Of a DNA stretch of 64,000 bases, positions 33,462-42,423 are shown one piece after another. The notes beneath the pieces are model-generated. The model saw nothing but the letters and a program-made list of their open reading frames with translations. It was not told the origin of the DNA and searched no databases. Position numbers and translations under genes: made by a program. Origin of the DNA: Pseudomonas denitrificans (nom. rej.) (GTDB taxonomy: Bacteria; Pseudomonadota; Gammaproteobacteria; Pseudomonadales; Pseudomonadaceae); the NCBI RefSeq assembly GCF_008807415.1, contig NZ_CP043626.1:1054001-1118000 (forward strand), given 5' to 3'. Numbering within the stretch: the stretch's first letter is position 1; the number at the start of each line of letters is the position of its first letter.

Positions 33462-33803
33462 TCAGGCGCGGAAGATAAAGTACACCGCGCCCAGCAGGCA
33501 CAAGCCGGCCCATAGATAGTCGAGCTTCAGTGGCTGCTGCATGAAGTACACGCTGAACGGCACGAAGACCGCCAGCGTGATGACCTCCTGCATGATCTTC
33601 AGCTGCCCCACCGACATCACCGTGTAGCCGATGCGGTTGGCCGGCACCTGCAGCAGATATTCGAACAGTGCGATGCCCCAGCTGACCAGCGCCGCGATGA
33701 TCCACGGCTTGCTGCTCAGGGTTTTCAGGTGGCCGTACCAGGCGAAGGTCATGAACAGGTTGGAGAGTGACAGAAGAAACGCGGTTTGCAGCCAGACCGG
33801 CAT
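33462..33803 (-). CDS. DUF486-family small membrane protein
   Basis: A 113-residue protein with four hydrophobic segments: LQTAFLLSLSNLFMTFAWYGHL, PWIIAALVSWGIALFEYLLQVPANRIGY, VITLAVFVPFSVYFM, and LWAGLCLLGAVYFIFRA. QVPANRIGY and KIMQEVITL are hallmarks of DUF486. The family resembles half-size drug/metabolite transporters, but no substrate is established. Convergent with the dehydrogenase. Confidence 0.88.
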   Translation of the reverse strand: MPVWLQTAFLLSLSNLFMTFAWYGHLKTLSSKPWIIAALVSWGIALFEYLLQVPANRIGYTVMSVGQLKIMQEVITLAVFVPFSVYFMQQPLKLDYLWAGLCLLGAVYFIFRA

Positions 33804-33874
33804 GGCAGCGGCTCCAGAAGGGGACTGCGCCTGAGCCTAGTGGATGCGCGACGCGACAGCCAAGGGGCGGGATA

Positions 33875-36123
33875 TTGATCAGGTTCGTATTGCGGGGAAC
33901 GGCGGCGCTGCTGGCGCTGGGGTATTGGCGTTCGGCGGCTGGAAAGGTTGGCAGTGGTGGCAGCAGCGGCCGGTTTGGGCGCAGCTGACGGTGGCTCCGG
34001 CCATGGCTGCCGGGCAGAACTGGCCGCTGGGTGACTACCGCCTGGAGTGGGACGGTGCGTCCTTCGCCCTGCGCGCGGGCGAACATCCCGCGCAGACGCT
34101 GTGGCAGACCCGTGGCGGATTCCTGGCCGCGGGCATCGGTCGCGTGGATGCCGAAGAGCATCGCGGCGCGATGTTCGTCCACGAACAGCGCGAGCTGCTG
34201 TGTCGCCAGCAACAGTTGGACTCCGTGCGCGCTGAAGCGGACAGGTTGCTGATCGCCGGTACGCTCGGTTGTGCCGATGGTCGGCAGGCTCCTTATACCT
34301 TCTCGTTGCGCGCCGACGGCGAGCGCGGCGTGGTGATGGACGTGAGCCTGGCTGATCCGGCGCTGAATCGCCTCTATCTGGCCTGGGCACGGGAGGCGGA
34401 CGAGCAGTTCCATGGCTTCGGCGAGCAATTCACCCGCTTCGACCTGAGCGGGCGGCGGCTGCCGATCCTGGTGCAGGAGCAGGGCGTGGGGCGCGGTCTT
34501 CAACCGATCACCCTGGCCGCGGACCTCAGTGCTCGTGCTGGTGGCGATTGGTGGACCACCTACGCGCCGGTGCCTTTCTATCTCACCTCGCGCCTGCACG
34601 GCTTCTTCAGCGAGGCGCCGGAGTACCAGGTCTTCGACCTGCGCGACGACCAGCGCGTGGCGCTGGAGGTGCATGCTGACAAGCTCCAGGCCCACTTCTA
34701 TAAAGGCAGCAGCCCCAAGGCGCTGATCGAGGCGCACACCTCGGTGGTCGGGCGCATGCCGCCGTTGCCGGCCTGGACCCAGCAGGGCGCGATCCTCGGG
34801 CTGCAGGGCGGCACCGAGCGCGTGCGCGGCATCGTCCGGCAATTCGAGCAGGCGAAGGTGCCGCTGGCGGGCGTCTGGGTGCAGGACTGGGTCGGCCAGC
34901 GCACCACCAGCTTCGGCAAGCAACTGTGGTGGAACTGGGTGCTGGATGGAGAGCGCTATCCGGGCTGGTCGGCGTTCAACACTGAACTGCGGGCCAAGGG
35001 CATTCGCAGCCTGGCCTATGTGAATCCCTTCCTGGTGGATACGGCTGAGAAGGGCGGGGCGACCCGCAACCTCTACCGTGAAGCGCTGGAACACGGCTAC
35101 CTGACCCTGGATCAACAGGGGCAGCCGCTGCTGTTGCAGAACACCAGCTTCAGCGCCGGCCTGGTGGACCTGACCAACCCCCGGGCGGCTGACTGGCTGC
35201 GCGGGGTGATGCGCAAGGAGATGCTCGGCGCGGGCTTCTCCGGCTGGATGGCGGACTTCGGCGAGGCGTTGCCTTACGAGGCGAAGCTGGCCTCCGGTGA
35301 GCCGGCTTCCGTCGTGCACAATCGCTATCCGGAGCTGTGGGCCAAGCTGAACCGGCAGTTGGTGGAGGAGGAGGGCGCCGGCGACCTGCTGTTCTTCATG
35401 CGCTCCGCGTACAGCCGCAGCCCTGGCTTGACCACCAGTATGTGGCTGGGCGACCAACTGGTGACCTGGGATGCCGACGACGGCCTGCACAGTGCGCTGC
35501 TGGGGCTGCTGTCGGGCGGATTATCCGGTTTCAGCCTGAACCACAGCGACACCGGCGGCTACACCACCATCAGCAGCCCGATCAGGAACTACCACCGCAG
35601 TGAGGAACTGCTGCTGCGCTGGATGGAATTCTCCGCCTTCACCAGCCTGCTGCGCACCCACGAAGGTAACCGCCCGGACGACAACGTACAGGCCTACAGT
35701 TCGCCAGCGACCGTGGCGCAGTTGCAGCGCTTCGCCACGGTGTTCCGCGAGCTGGCGCCGTACCGCCAGCGCCTGATGGAAGAGGCGGCGCAGCATGGCT
35801 GGCCGCTGGCGCGCCCGCTCTGGCTGGAGTTCCCCGCTGATCCGGCCAGCTTGGCGGAAACTCCGACGAGCTATATGCTCGGCGACCAATTTCTGGTGGT
35901 CCCGGTGCTGGAGCCTGGCGTGCAGCGTCTGAACGTGGCGTTGCCCGAGGGGCGCTGGGTGCATCTGTGGAGCGGTGCGACCTTTGAAGTCGCTGCCGGC
36001 GGGACGGTCGAGGTTCCCGCGCCGATTGGCGAGCCGGCGGTGTTCTATCGCCCCGGCTCCACCGATGGCGAGCAATTGGTGGCGGCCCTGCGCAAGCAGG
36101 GGATGCTGCGCTCCAGTCCATGA
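33875..36123 (+). CDS. GH31 alpha-glycosidase related to sulfoquinovosidase, membrane-anchored, with an apparent frameshift near the 5' end
   Basis: A family 31 glycoside hydrolase of about 750 residues. The nucleophile is in GWMADFGE (Asp471 counted from the ATG at 33844) and the acid/base in [10 protein letters not shown] (Asp537). The sequence is close to E. coli YihQ ([34 protein letters not shown]). From memory of YihQ, the sulfonate-binding Trp304 and Tyr508 match Trp363 and Tyr573, but Arg301 is replaced by Gln360. The frame from 33844 gives a Gly-rich start; the alternate frame from TTG 33875 reads [16 protein letters not shown] and one added G near 33920 joins it to [13 protein letters not shown], a signal anchor. 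So it probably faces the periplasm. Confidence 0.82.
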
Positions 36124-36145
36124 TTTCCCTGTCGAGAGTTCATCC

Positions 36146-36400
36146 ATGCAATGCCGTATCGGCTGTGGCGCCTGCTGCATAGCGCCGTCGATTTCCTCGC
36201 CCATCCCCGGTATGCCTGACGGCAAGCCGGCGGGCGTCCGCTGCGTGCAGCTCGATGAACGCAATCTGTGCAATCTATTCGGCGACTCGCGGCGTCCAAA
36301 GGTCTGTGCGGCCTTCGATGCGGACGCCGACGCCTGCGGCAGCAGCAACGAGCAGGCCCTGCAGATCCTCACCGAGTGGGAACGCATCACCGCCGCCTGA
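36146..36400 (+). CDS. YkgJ-type cysteine-cluster protein
   Basis: An 84-residue protein with Cys-rich motifs: [16 protein letters not shown] (CxxxCGACC), [15 protein letters not shown] and [14 protein letters not shown]. This spacing is that of the YkgJ family, thought to bind a metal or Fe-S cluster; function unknown. It starts 22 bases after the GH31 stop on the same strand and may be co-transcribed. The ribosome site before the ATG (GAGAG) is modest. Confidence 0.85.
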   Translation: MQCRIGCGACCIAPSISSPIPGMPDGKPAGVRCVQLDERNLCNLFGDSRRPKVCAAFDADADACGSSNEQALQILTEWERITAA

Positions 36401-36524
36401 TGTGACTTGGAAGTCACGTTTTCGCGGTCCATACTGACGCCCCGACCCGCTCAAGACCGCGGATTGCGACGGGGCGGCGGCGTTTGCTGCCCCCACAAGA
36501 TCAAGAATAAAGAGAGGTAAGACG

Positions 36525-37130
36525 ATGCGTGGTGTATTGCGTATGACCCTGCTGGCCACTGCCGTGATGGGCTTTGCCGGCACTGCCCTGGCGGAAGACT
36601 GGAAGCTGGAGAAGGAAGAAGACGGCGTGAAGGTCTTCCTCAGCCCTGTGGCCGGCTCCAAGTACAAGGCCTACCGTGGCGTCGTCGACATCAAGGCCGA
36701 TGTGGCCAAGATCAACGCCCTGCAGGAAGACGTGGCCGGTTCCTGCAAGTGGATCCATGCCTGCGCCGAGATGCGTCTGCTGAAGACCGAAGGCGACAAT
36801 TCCTGGACCTACTCGAAGATCGACATGCCCTGGCCGGTGACCGGCCGTGACGTGGTGATCCATGTGACCACCGAGAAGACCGCCGACGGCGGCCTGATCC
36901 GTCACCTGAAGGCCGAGCCGACCTACATCCCGGAAGAGAAGGGCGAAATCCGCGTGCCGAAGCTGATCGGCGAATGGAAGCTGGTCCCCAAGGGCGCCGG
37001 CGTGACCGAAGTGACCTACCAGGTGCAGACCGAGCCGGGTGGCAGCATCCCGTCCTGGCTGGCCAACAGCTTCGTGGTCGATGCGCCGATGAACACCCTG
37101 AAGGGCCTGCGCAGCGCTGCCGAGAAGTAA
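36525..37130 (+). CDS. Exported START-domain (lipid-binding fold) protein
   Basis: A 201-residue protein with a signal peptide (MRGVLRMTLLATAVMGFAGTALA) cleaved before EDWKLEKEEDG. The remainder is one START/SRPBCC helix-grip domain (DGVKVFLSPVAGSKYKAYRGVVDIKADV, DMPWPVTGRDVVIHV, SWLANSFVVDAPMNTLKGLR). These proteins hold a hydrophobic ligand; ligand and role here are unknown. AGAGAGG precedes the ATG. The same gene lies next to gltA in P. aeruginosa. Confidence 0.88.
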   Translation: MRGVLRMTLLATAVMGFAGTALAEDWKLEKEEDGVKVFLSPVAGSKYKAYRGVVDIKADVAKINALQEDVAGSCKWIHACAEMRLLKTEGDNSWTYSKIDMPWPVTGRDVVIHVTTEKTADGGLIRHLKAEPTYIPEEKGEIRVPKLIGEWKLVPKGAGVTEVTYQVQTEPGGSIPSWLANSFVVDAPMNTLKGLRSAAEK

Positions 37131-37154
37131 TCGGCGCTGTCGTTGCCTTGCATG

Positions 37155-37180
37155 AAAAAGCCGCCTTCGGGCGGCTTTTT
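37155..37180. terminator. Rho-independent terminator after the START-domain gene
   Basis: AAAAAGCCGCC-TTCG-GGCGGCTTTTT, a perfect stem with a UUCG-type tetraloop and T-tract. Works on the plus strand for the START gene. Confidence 0.88.
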
Positions 37181-37246
37181 CGTTCCTGTCGTGGCGCGTC
37201 GGCGGGGCTCGCTCCTGCAGGAAGGCGAAACCTTGCCCGCGGCAAT

Positions 37247-37274
37247 AAAAAAGGCCGCCCGAAGGCGGCCTTTT
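37247..37274. terminator. Rho-independent terminator of gltA
   Basis: AAAAGGCCGCC-CGAA-GGCGGCCTTTT. On the minus strand this ends in a run of T just beyond the gltA stop at 37292; it can also serve the convergent gene. Confidence 0.88.
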
Positions 37275-37291
37275 CTCGTACGCCGTAGCGC

Positions 37292-38575
37292 TTAGCGGGC
37301 CTTGAGGTCCACGAAGTCGCGCTGGGTGGCGCCGGTGTACAGCTGACGCGGACGGCCGATCTTGTACGGACCGGAGAGCATTTCCTGCCAGTGCGAGATC
37401 CAGCCCACGGTACGTGCCAGGGCGAAGATCACGGTGAACATGCTGGTCGGAATGCCGATGGCCTTCAGAATGATGCCGGAGTAGAAGTCCACGTTCGGGT
37501 AGAGGTTGCGCTCCACGAAGTAGGGATCGTGGCGGGCGATTTCTTCCAGCTTCATGGCCAGTTCCAGTTGCGGGTCGTTGATGCCCAGCTCCTGGAGAAC
37601 CTCGTCGCAGGTCTGTTTCATGACCTTGGCGCGCGGGTCGAAGTTCTTGTACACGCGGTGGCCGAAGCCCATCAGCTTGAACGGATCGTTCTTGTCCTTG
37701 GCCTTGGCCACGAACTTCTCGATGTTCGACACGTCACCGATCTCGTCCAGCATGCGCAGAACGGCTTCGTTGGCACCGCCGTGAGCCGGTCCCCACAGGG
37801 CAGCGATGCCCGAGGCGATACAGGCGAACGGGTTGGCACCCGAGGAGCCCGCCAGGCGCACGGTGGAGGTGGAGGCGTTTTGCTCGTGATCGGCGTGCAG
37901 GATGAAGATGCGGTCCATCGCCTTGGCCAGCACGGGGCTGATCGGCTTGGTCTCGCAAGGGGTGTTGAACATCATATGCAGGAAGTTTTCTGCATAGTTC
38001 AGGTCGTTGCGCGGGTACATCATCGGCTCGCCCTTGGAGTACTTGTACACCATGGCAGCGATGGTCGGCATCTTGGCGATCAGACGATGCGCCGAGACTT
38101 CCCGGTGCTTCGGATTATTGATGTCCAGGGAGTCGTGATAGAAGGCGGAGAGGGCACCGATCACGCCGCACATCACGGCCATCGGGTGCGCATCACGGCG
38201 GAAACCGTTGAAGAAGGTCTTCAGCTGTTCATGAACCATGGTGTGGTTCTTGATGGTGCCGACGAACTTCTCTTTCTGCTCGGCAGTGGGCAGTTCGCCG
38301 TTGAGCAGCAGGTAGCAGGTTTCCAGGTAGTCGGACTTCTCGGCGAGTTGCTCGATCGGGTAGCCGCGGTGCAGCAGTACACCTTTATCACCATCGATGT
38401 AGGTGATCTTCGACTCGCAGGAGGCGGTGGACATGAAGCCGGGGTCGAAAGTGAAGTGACCCGTGGAGGTCAGGCCCCGCACGTCGACAACATCGGGACC
38501 CAGCGTGCCGGAGAGGACAGGCAGTTCGACGGGGGCAGCGCCCTCGATGATCAACTGCGCTTTTTTGTCAGCCAT
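37292..38575 (-). CDS. gltA: Citrate synthase
   Basis: A 427-residue type II (hexameric, NADH-regulated) citrate synthase, condensing oxaloacetate and acetyl-CoA at the entry to the TCA cycle. Catalytic regions are seen: [14 protein letters not shown] with the first His, [17 protein letters not shown] with the second, and the Asp in NVDFYSGI. The N-terminal domain ([26 protein letters not shown]) is characteristic of Gram-negative GltA. GGAGG stands 7 bases before the ATG. Divergent from sdhC with its own strong promoter. Confidence 0.97.
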   Translation of the reverse strand: MADKKAQLIIEGAAPVELPVLSGTLGPDVVDVRGLTSTGHFTFDPGFMSTASCESKITYIDGDKGVLLHRGYPIEQLAEKSDYLETCYLLLNGELPTAEQKEKFVGTIKNHTMVHEQLKTFFNGFRRDAHPMAVMCGVIGALSAFYHDSLDINNPKHREVSAHRLIAKMPTIAAMVYKYSKGEPMMYPRNDLNYAENFLHMMFNTPCETKPISPVLAKAMDRIFILHADHEQNASTSTVRLAGSSGANPFACIASGIAALWGPAHGGANEAVLRMLDEIGDVSNIEKFVAKAKDKNDPFKLMGFGHRVYKNFDPRAKVMKQTCDEVLQELGINDPQLELAMKLEEIARHDPYFVERNLYPNVDFYSGIILKAIGIPTSMFTVIFALARTVGWISHWQEMLSGPYKIGRPRQLYTGATQRDFVDLKAR

Positions 38576-38634
38576 GATGGCCTCCTATTTATGCTTGAAA
38601 TCATCTGTACGACCCCCCACGCAGGGCCCGCACC

Positions 38635-38662
38635 ACTATAGAGAGATAAATCCGAATGTCAA
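38635..38662 (-). promoter_or_regulatory. gltA sigma-70 promoter
   Basis: On the minus strand TTGACA (38657-38662), a 16-base spacer, then TATAGT (38635-38640). The -35 matches consensus at 6 of 6 and the -10 at 5 of 6. Confidence 0.8.
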
Positions 38663-38776
38663 TTTGCACAATCGGAGAAGTTTGGCTCCTCCAAGCCCCT
38701 GTTTTGCCGGAAAAATTTGCCTGTTTACGCCTTTTCGGGGGGTGCGGCAATTAGTCCTTAGGTGAAGGTCTTTCCG

Positions 38777-38805
38777 TTGTCATTAGGAGCCTAACTGTCT
38801 ATACT
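38777..38805 (+). promoter_or_regulatory. sdhCDAB-sucABCD sigma-70 promoter
   Basis: TTGTCA (38777-38782), a 17-base spacer, then TATACT (38800-38805). Transcription should start near 38812, leaving a leader of about 118 bases before sdhC. Confidence 0.8.
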
Positions 38806-38929
38806 CGGCGACCAGCCGCCAAGGGCCGTCCGGCCTCGCTTGATTGGTGGTTGTCACTCCCGAAGGTGATGGGTACCTGACAAGTGCACCTCCCGACAAC
38901 TAGCCCTGATTCATAGAAGGGCTCTCAGT

Positions 38930-39316
38930 GTGAAAAAAGCCGTGAATAGCAAACGACCCGTAAACCTAGACCTAAGGACCATCCAACTCCCTATCACTGC
39001 TTACACGTCGATTCTCCACCGCATCTCTGGCGTCATTCTGTTCGTGGGCATCGCAGTGCTGCTGTTCGCACTGGATCGTTCCCTCGCTTCGGAAGAAAGC
39101 TTCGAGCAGGTGAAGGCGTGTCTGACCCATCCGTTGGTCAAGCTTGTGATCTGGGGCCTGCTGTCTGCGCTCCTGTACCACCTGGTAGCCGGTATTCGTC
39201 ACCTCGTCATGGACGCAGGTATTGGCGAAACGCTGGAAGGCGGTAAGCGTGGTTCGAAAATCGTCATCGCTGTCGCAGTGGTGCTGATCGTTCTGGCGGG
39301 GGTATGGGTATGGTAA
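38930..39316 (+). CDS. sdhC: Succinate dehydrogenase cytochrome b556 subunit
   Basis: A 128-residue membrane subunit of complex II that anchors SdhAB and helps bind haem b and ubiquinone. Three helices are clear: ISGVILFVGIAVLLFALD, LVKLVIWGLLSALLYHLVAGIRHL and IVIAVAVVLIVLAGVWVW. SILHRISGV contains the family signature Ser/His/Arg and the haem ligand His lies in LLYHLVAGIRH. The start is GTG, with AGAAGGG about 8 bases upstream. The stop overlaps sdhD. Confidence 0.95.
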   Translation: MKKAVNSKRPVNLDLRTIQLPITAYTSILHRISGVILFVGIAVLLFALDRSLASEESFEQVKACLTHPLVKLVIWGLLSALLYHLVAGIRHLVMDAGIGETLEGGKRGSKIVIAVAVVLIVLAGVWVW

Positions 39317-39678
39317 CTAACGTCACTAACTTGTCGCGTTCGGGTCTCTATGACTGGATGGTCCAGCGCGTCTCCGCGGTCGTTCTCGCGGCTTATGTTC
39401 TCTTCCTGCTGGGCTTCCTGATCGCCCACCCGGGTATCACCTACACCGAGTGGCATGGTCTGTTCTCCCACAGCCTGATGAAGATTTTCAGCCTGTTGAC
39501 GCTGGTTTCCCTGAGCGTGCACGCGTGGGTTGGTATGTGGACCATCACTACCGACTACCTGACTCCGATGGCGCTGGGCAAGTCCGCGACCGTCGTGCGT
39601 TTCCTCGTCCAGGCGGTATGCGGCATGGCCATGTTCGCATTCTTCGTCTGGGGTGTGCAGATTCTCTGGGGTAACTGA
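39310..39678 (+). CDS. sdhD: Succinate dehydrogenase hydrophobic membrane anchor subunit
   Basis: A 122-residue, three-helix anchor of complex II: VSAVVLAAYVLFLLGFLIAHPG, the segment around FSLLTLVSLSVHAWVGMWTITTDYL (haem/quinone-site His and Asp-Tyr), and FLVQAVCGMAMFAFFVWGVQILWG. The ATG at 39310 is preferred over 39304 by similarity to Pseudomonas SdhD (MVTNVTNLSRSGLYDW). It overlaps the sdhC stop by 7 bases. Confidence 0.95.
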   Translation: MVTNVTNLSRSGLYDWMVQRVSAVVLAAYVLFLLGFLIAHPGITYTEWHGLFSHSLMKIFSLLTLVSLSVHAWVGMWTITTDYLTPMALGKSATVVRFLVQAVCGMAMFAFFVWGVQILWGN

Positions 39679-39681
39679 TCC

Positions 39682-41454
39682 ATGGCTAGCATTCGTACTC
39701 TTTCCTTCGACGCCATCATCGTTGGTGGTGGCGGCGCCGGCATGCGCGCTGCGCTGCAACTGGCCCAGGGCGGTCACAAGACTGCCGTGGTGACCAAGGT
39801 CTTCCCGACCCGTTCGCACACCGTCTCCGCCCAGGGCGGCATCACCTGCGCCATCGCTTCGGCCGACCCGAACGACGATTGGCGCTGGCACATGTACGAC
39901 ACCGTCAAGGGCTCCGACTACATCGGTGACCAGGACGCTATCGAATACATGTGCTCCGTCGGCCCGGAAGCCGTGTTCGAACTGGAACACATGGGTCTGC
40001 CGTTCTCCCGTACCGAGCAGGGTCGCATCTACCAGCGTCCGTTCGGTGGCCAGTCCAAGGACTTCGGCAAGGGTGGCCAGGCTGCCCGTACCTGCGCCGC
40101 GGCTGACCGTACCGGTCACGCCCTGCTGCACACTCTCTATCAGGCCAACCTGAAGAGCGGTACTTCCTTCCTTAATGAGTGGTACGCGGTTGACCTGGTG
40201 AAGAACCAGGACGGTCATGTGGTTGGCGTCATCGCCATCGACATCGAAACCGGCGACACCGTTTATATCCGCTCCAAAGCCGTGGTCCTGGCCACTGGCG
40301 GTGCCGGCCGTATCTACGCCTCCACCACCAACGCCCTGATCAACACCGGTGACGGCATCGGTATGGCCCTGCGCGCTGGCGTGCCGGTGCAGGACATCGA
40401 GATGTGGCAGTTCCACCCGACCGGCATCGCCGGCGCTGGTGTACTGGTCACCGAAGGTTGCCGCGGTGAAGGTGGCTACCTGATCAACGCCCATGGCGAG
40501 CGTTTCATGGAGCGTTACGCTCCGAACGCGAAAGACCTGGCCGGCCGCGACGTGGTTGCCCGCTCCATGGTTAAAGAAGTGATCGCCGGCAACGGCGTGG
40601 GCCCGAACAAGGACCACGTACTGCTGAAGCTCGACCACCTCGGCGAAGAAGTTCTGCACAGCCGCCTGCCTGGCATCTGCGAACTGTCCAAGACCTTCGC
40701 CCACGTTGACCCGGTTGTCGCTCCGATCCCGGTTATCCCGACCTGCCACTACATGATGGGCGGCGTTGCCACCAACATCCATGGCCAGGCCCTGACCATG
40801 GACGCCAACGGCAACGAGCAGATCATCGAAGGCCTGTTCGCCGTAGGCGAAGTGGCTTGCGTATCGGTACACGGCGCCAACCGCCTGGGCGGCAACTCGC
40901 TGCTCGACCTGGTTGTGTTCGGTCGTGCGACCGGTCTGCACCTGGAGAAGGCGCTCAAGGATGGTATCGAGCACCGCCAGGCTTCCGAGTCCGACCTGGA
41001 GTCCGCTTTCAAGCGCCTGAACGGCGTGAACGAGCGCACCAGCGGCGAAGAAGTCGCTCCGCTCAAGCGCGAGCTGCAATCCTGCATGCAGAACTACTTC
41101 GGTGTGTTCCGTACCGGCGAATACATGCAGAAAGGTATCGCTCAGCTGGCTGATCTGCGTGAGCGTATCGCTGCGGTCAAGATCAACGACAAGAGCCAGG
41201 CATTCAACACGGCGCGTATCGAAGCGCTGGAACTGCAGAACCTCCTCGAAGTGGCCGAAGCCACTGCGATTGCGGCAGAAGCCCGCAAAGAGTCCCGCGG
41301 CGCGCATGCCCGTGAAGACTTCGAGGAGCGCGATGACGAGAACTGGCTCTGCCACACCCTGTACTTCCCGGGTGAGAAGCGTGTAGCCAAGCGTGCCGTC
41401 AACTTCGCGCCGAAAACTGTTCCGGCATTCGAACCCAAGGTTCGTACTTACTAA
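39682..41454 (+). CDS. sdhA: Succinate dehydrogenase flavoprotein subunit
   Basis: A 590-residue FAD subunit that oxidises succinate to fumarate. The dinucleotide motif is [16 protein letters not shown] near the N-terminus. [13 protein letters not shown] carries the His that binds FAD covalently. The active site includes [21 protein letters not shown] and the Arg in ERFMERYAP. The length is standard. It lies 3 bases after sdhD. Confidence 0.97.
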   Translation: MASIRTLSFDAIIVGGGGAGMRAALQLAQGGHKTAVVTKVFPTRSHTVSAQGGITCAIASADPNDDWRWHMYDTVKGSDYIGDQDAIEYMCSVGPEAVFELEHMGLPFSRTEQGRIYQRPFGGQSKDFGKGGQAARTCAAADRTGHALLHTLYQANLKSGTSFLNEWYAVDLVKNQDGHVVGVIAIDIETGDTVYIRSKAVVLATGGAGRIYASTTNALINTGDGIGMALRAGVPVQDIEMWQFHPTGIAGAGVLVTEGCRGEGGYLINAHGERFMERYAPNAKDLAGRDVVARSMVKEVIAGNGVGPNKDHVLLKLDHLGEEVLHSRLPGICELSKTFAHVDPVVAPIPVIPTCHYMMGGVATNIHGQALTMDANGNEQIIEGLFAVGEVACVSVHGANRLGGNSLLDLVVFGRATGLHLEKALKDGIEHRQASESDLESAFKRLNGVNERTSGEEVAPLKRELQSCMQNYFGVFRTGEYMQKGIAQLADLRERIAAVKINDKSQAFNTARIEALELQNLLEVAEATAIAAEARKESRGAHAREDFEERDDENWLCHTLYFPGEKRVAKRAVNFAPKTVPAFEPKVRTY

Positions 41455-41465
41455 GGGTGCCCGCC

Positions 41466-42173
41466 ATGTTGCAAGTGAGTGTTTACCGCTACAACCCTGA
41501 GAAGGACGCTGCGCCTTACATGCAGGACTTCCAGGTCGATACCGACGGCAAGGACATCATGGTCCTGGACGTGCTGGCGCTGATCAAGGAACAGGACGAG
41601 GGCTTCTCCTACCGTCGTTCCTGCCGTGAAGGCGTGTGCGGTTCCGACGGTATGAACATGAATGGCAAGAACGGCCTGGCCTGCATCACCCCCCTGTCGG
41701 CCGTTGGCCTGAAGGGCGGCAAGCTGGTCATTCGCCCGCTGCCCGGCCTGCCGGTCATCCGTGACCTGGTTGTCGACATGCGCATCTTCTACAAGCAGTA
41801 CGAGAGCGTGAAGCCGTTCCTGCAGAACAAATATGCAGCGCCGGCCATCGAACGTCTGCAAAGCCCGGAAGAGCGCGAGAAGCTGGACGGTCTGTACGAG
41901 TGCATCCTGTGCGCCTGCTGCTCGACCTCCTGCCCGTCGTTCTGGTGGAACCCCGACAAGTTCCTGGGTCCCGCCGCACTGCTGCAAGCCTATCGCTTCC
42001 TGGCCGACAGCCGTGACACCGAAACTCAGGCGCGCCTGGCGAGCCTGGATGACCCGTTCAGCGTCTTCCGCTGCCGTGGGATCATGAACTGCGTGAACGT
42101 CTGCCCGAAGGGTCTGAACCCCACCAAGGCAATCGGTCACATCCGTAACATGCTGCTGCAGAGCGGCACTTGA
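41466..42173 (+). CDS. sdhB: Succinate dehydrogenase iron-sulfur subunit
   Basis: A 235-residue electron-transfer subunit. [2Fe-2S] ligands are in SCREGVCGSDGMNMNGKNGLAC, the [4Fe-4S] ligands in CILCACCSTSCPSF and the [3Fe-4S] ligands in CRGIMNCVNVCPKGLNP. It feeds electrons from SdhA to the quinone site. The ATG at 41466 is used; an in-frame GTG at 41457 is less likely. It is followed by a 250-base gap with two hairpins before sucA. Confidence 0.97.
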   Translation: MLQVSVYRYNPEKDAAPYMQDFQVDTDGKDIMVLDVLALIKEQDEGFSYRRSCREGVCGSDGMNMNGKNGLACITPLSAVGLKGGKLVIRPLPGLPVIRDLVVDMRIFYKQYESVKPFLQNKYAAPAIERLQSPEEREKLDGLYECILCACCSTSCPSFWWNPDKFLGPAALLQAYRFLADSRDTETQARLASLDDPFSVFRCRGIMNCVNVCPKGLNPTKAIGHIRNMLLQSGT

Positions 42174-42215
42174 TCCGAGGGCCTCGCGCCCAAAGATCAT
42201 TGCAAGAGCGACACC

Positions 42216-42245
42216 TGTACCGCCGGAACATTTTCCGGCGGTACA
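42216..42245. repeat. Perfect hairpin in the sdhB-sucA gap
   Basis: TGTACCGCCGGAA (42216-42228), loop CATT, TTCCGGCGGTACA (42233-42245): a perfect 13-base stem not followed by a T-tract, 43 bases after sdhB. It could protect the upstream sdh mRNA from 3' decay or mark a processing site. Confidence 0.7.
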
Positions 42246-42251
42246 GTCCCT

Positions 42252-42284
42252 AGGACCCAAGCCCACAAAGCGGGGGTCCTGTTT
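42252..42284 (+). terminator. Possible partial terminator between sdhB and sucA
   Basis: AGGACCC (from 42252) pairs with GGGTCCT ending near 42280, with inner CCC/GGG pairs, followed by GTTTTG. It resembles a weak intrinsic terminator that would lower sucA transcription relative to sdh. Needs RNA data. Confidence 0.4.
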
Positions 42285-42423
42285 TGAAAACGTATATATG
42301 ACCAGCAGGGGCATCCGGGCTGGTACCCGGACTATCTGCGGGGATCGGTGGCTTGAAGTCGCTGTGTATGACTTCGCGCCAGAGATTCCACAGGTGGAGT
42401 CCCCTTACCGAGGGTGACCAAGC

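Larger units (their letters stand above)
38576..38929. other. 354-base gltA-sdhC divergent regulatory region
   Basis: Contains the two promoters listed separately, and leaders of about 55 bases (gltA) and 118 bases (sdhC). The sdhC leader is long enough to host RNA-level control, such as by iron-responsive small RNAs known to target sdh in Pseudomonas, but I could not identify a pairing site by eye. No gene is seen. Confidence 0.7.

Noticed and set aside
32482..35490. A 1002-residue minus-strand open frame across the dehydrogenase, DUF486 and GH31 genes
   Set aside because: Overlaps three well-supported genes, and its sequence shows no domain motif.
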